This document shows, in pieces, positions 63,601 through 64,000 of a stretch of 64,000 nt of DNA. Positions within the stretch are counted from its first letter, which is position 1. Every line of letters starts with the position of its first letter. The stretch is from NCBI RefSeq assembly GCF_014642875.1, contig NZ_BMJC01000002.1:682001-746000 (forward strand), given 5' to 3'. The notes below the pieces were generated by a model, which made no database searches, was not told the origin of the DNA, and saw nothing but the letters and a program-made list of their open reading frames with translations. The translations under genes were made by a program, and so were the position numbers. The DNA comes from Puia dinghuensis. GTDB lineage: Bacteria; Bacteroidota; Bacteroidia; Chitinophagales; Chitinophagaceae.

Positions 63601-64000
63601 ACTTTCCGTGCCTATCCAGATATTGCTGTCCGGGGTTTCGAAAAAAGCATGAATAGAATTACCGGAGAGGCTGCCCGGGCTGGCAGGGTCATGGGTGATG
63701 GTATGGAACCTGTTCCGCTGTGGGTCCAGCACATTAACCCCTCCCCTGATGGTGCCGATCCATTTGCGCAGGTCTTTGTCTTCGAAGATGGCAAAAACGC
63801 CCCCGCTGGAAAGCATATTGCTGCCGTCCCCGGCGGGCAGGCGACTTGCTTTTTTTGTTCGTTCATCGAATATCACAACGCCGCCGCCGTCCGTACCGAT
63901 CCAGAGATCTCCATTCTTAACCCGGGTGATGGATACGACCATCCCCGGAATTAATCTCCCGCCTTCCGCCTTCCGCACTTCGCTATAGGTGTTGGAAGCG
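60649..64000 (-). CDS. Hybrid two-component sensor (HTCS), N-terminus cut by window edge
   Basis: At least 1116 residues are visible and the frame stays open to the edge. It has propeller blades (WIGTDGGGVVIFD, WIGTIRGGVNVLD, NLWMSTHHGLSKF and others), a Y_Y_Y domain (about residues 455-525 of the visible part), one transmembrane helix (WWAWLVYAIIACGIIYSF), HisKA with FTDLSHEFRTPLTLI, HATPase (NLLSNAFKFT, ADTGQGIP, GFGIGLYL), a receiver domain (phospho-acceptor Asp in IIIADIKM) and an AraC-type HTH at the end (LRKIKTVSGLSINVFIRFIRLRKAAELF). A single protein thus senses periplasmic oligosaccharide and binds DNA; it should activate the susC operon just downstream. Confidence 0.95.
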   Translation of the reverse strand, partial: ASNTYSEVRKAEGGRLIPGMVVSITRVKNGDLWIGTDGGGVVIFDERTKKASRLPAGDGSNMLSSGGVFAIFEDKDLRKWIGTIRGGVNVLDPQRNRFHTITHDPASPGSLSGNSIHAFFETPDSNIWIGTESTGLCRWNRKKNLYTRFGHNDRDPASLSDNAVVSISTDKEKNIWIATHSSGIDRYNNRNGRFEHFKCINPVTGQENSIVFALYADREGNLWASTLHQSNVAGALYRWNSRAGKFEAFDPGLSDLFTLNEDNDGTLWGGNLSGLVRIDKINKRHIFYHLGYSVRTIYEDHYGNFWVGTEGGGLLLFDKMKGVIIARFTTDNGLCNNDVLTLLEDAGGNLWMSTHHGLSKFNITRSNFTNYYQSDGLQSNQFNFRAALRLRSGELIFGGIKGFSLFDPSGIRPASDTPSLVFTGLTIGNTPLEKAPSYLTTTDRGRKITIPYDRAVLTFDFTALEYTSPEKIAYSCYMEGWDRGWSPPGNSRTITYTSLKEGHYTFRVRCTNTEGAWNADEIAISIVVLPPWFRSWWAWLVYAIIACGIIYSFIRYRTRQTKMKYEIKIAHLEAERERAEHEKRLSLFTDLSHEFRTPLTLIINPVKQLLQSKGTPSPSQQEELGAVYRNARRILSLVDQLLLFRKAESGDDPLRPAIIDFGHLCREVYLCFVQQAKTKEMLYEFQEATTPLEILADREKVEIVLYNLLSNAFKFTPPGGKVLFRVEDADTEVKVEVADTGQGIPPEAGGRLFEKFYRAPNKGGRPESGFGIGLYLAKHFTEAHQGEISYTSEPGKGTTFTIRLPKGTPPLPQLPSLEAEPASGFLEELAWEEPQAPNRLPGDTVWKSKKSLLVVDDQPEMTNYIARLFEGNFTVYQAGSGKEGLAMARRHLPDIIIADIKMEEGSGIDLCKAIKTDPDTDHIPVILLTATSSTELRLEGVEGGADDYMTKPFENQLLIARVANLLKIRENLQKYFYGEITLTRNNLSISAEYKDFLDKCIAIVEKHMDNEQFNVKMLLAEMGMSRSNLLRKIKTVSGLSINVFIRFIRLRKAAELFIHSNYNVNETAFRVGINDAKYFREQFSKVFGMNPSEYIRKYRKNFSTDHPVNREFFTNP

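Noticed and set aside
1-64000. Search by eye for CRISPR arrays, tRNA or rRNA genes, IS elements and integrases
   Set aside because: No regularly spaced repeats, no cloverleaf with a TTCGAnTC arm in context, and no transposase or recombinase motif were seen.

Overview
The window looks like a chromosomal segment of a moderately GC-rich Bacteroidetes bacterium, most likely a soil- or plant-associated member of Chitinophagaceae (the family is inferred, not proven). The reasons are SusC/SusD proteins, a hybrid two-component sensor, T9SS C-terminal sorting tails, LytS/LytTR pairs with periplasmic propellers, OMP_b-brl_3 TonB-dependent receptors, several stand-alone MacB/FtsX permeases, and promoter-like TTTG-N19-TAnnTTTG elements instead of sigma70 boxes. 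No tRNA, rRNA, CRISPR array, IS element or phage gene was seen.

Left part (1-17.7 kb): a signal-peptide fragment cut by the edge, a DUF4142 protein, a propeller histidine kinase with its LytTR regulator, a beta-helix lipoprotein, a DUF486 membrane protein, an FtsX-type permease, a zinc alcohol dehydrogenase and an Ig-like lipoprotein. An ECF sigma factor follows, overlapping a gene whose product joins a membrane anchor, a long repetitive linker and an outer-membrane-barrel-like domain. Next come an OmpR/EnvZ-type pair, an outer-membrane protein and an ApbE flavin transferase.

Middle (17.7-43 kb): two more FtsX permeases, a BlaI-M56 peptidase-M1 aminopeptidase operon with two clear operator dyads, two TonB-dependent receptors, a T9SS-secreted protein and a LytS/LytTR pair. 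A chromate transporter is overlapped by a c-type cytochrome lipoprotein gene preceded by a promoter-leader-terminator arrangement. Then come an FMN reductase broken by an internal deletion, a protein with an Ada-like cysteine motif, an AT-rich PDDEXK nuclease gene, a DUF4242 protein, an M20 amidohydrolase and a GH51 arabinofuranosidase.

Right part (43-64 kb): a polysaccharide-utilisation locus on the minus strand, in order of transcription: a hybrid sensor (cut by the edge), susC, susD, two long paralogous T9SS-secreted alginate-lyase-fold enzymes carrying different carbohydrate-binding modules, and a 1663-residue protein joining a beta-helix, an alginate-lyase fold, a serine beta-lactamase-like domain and a GH97 domain. 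The working model is surface cleavage by the T9SS enzymes, SusCD uptake, and periplasmic finishing by the fusion protein. The substrate is probably uronic-acid-containing plant or microbial polysaccharide, but the sequence does not fix it.
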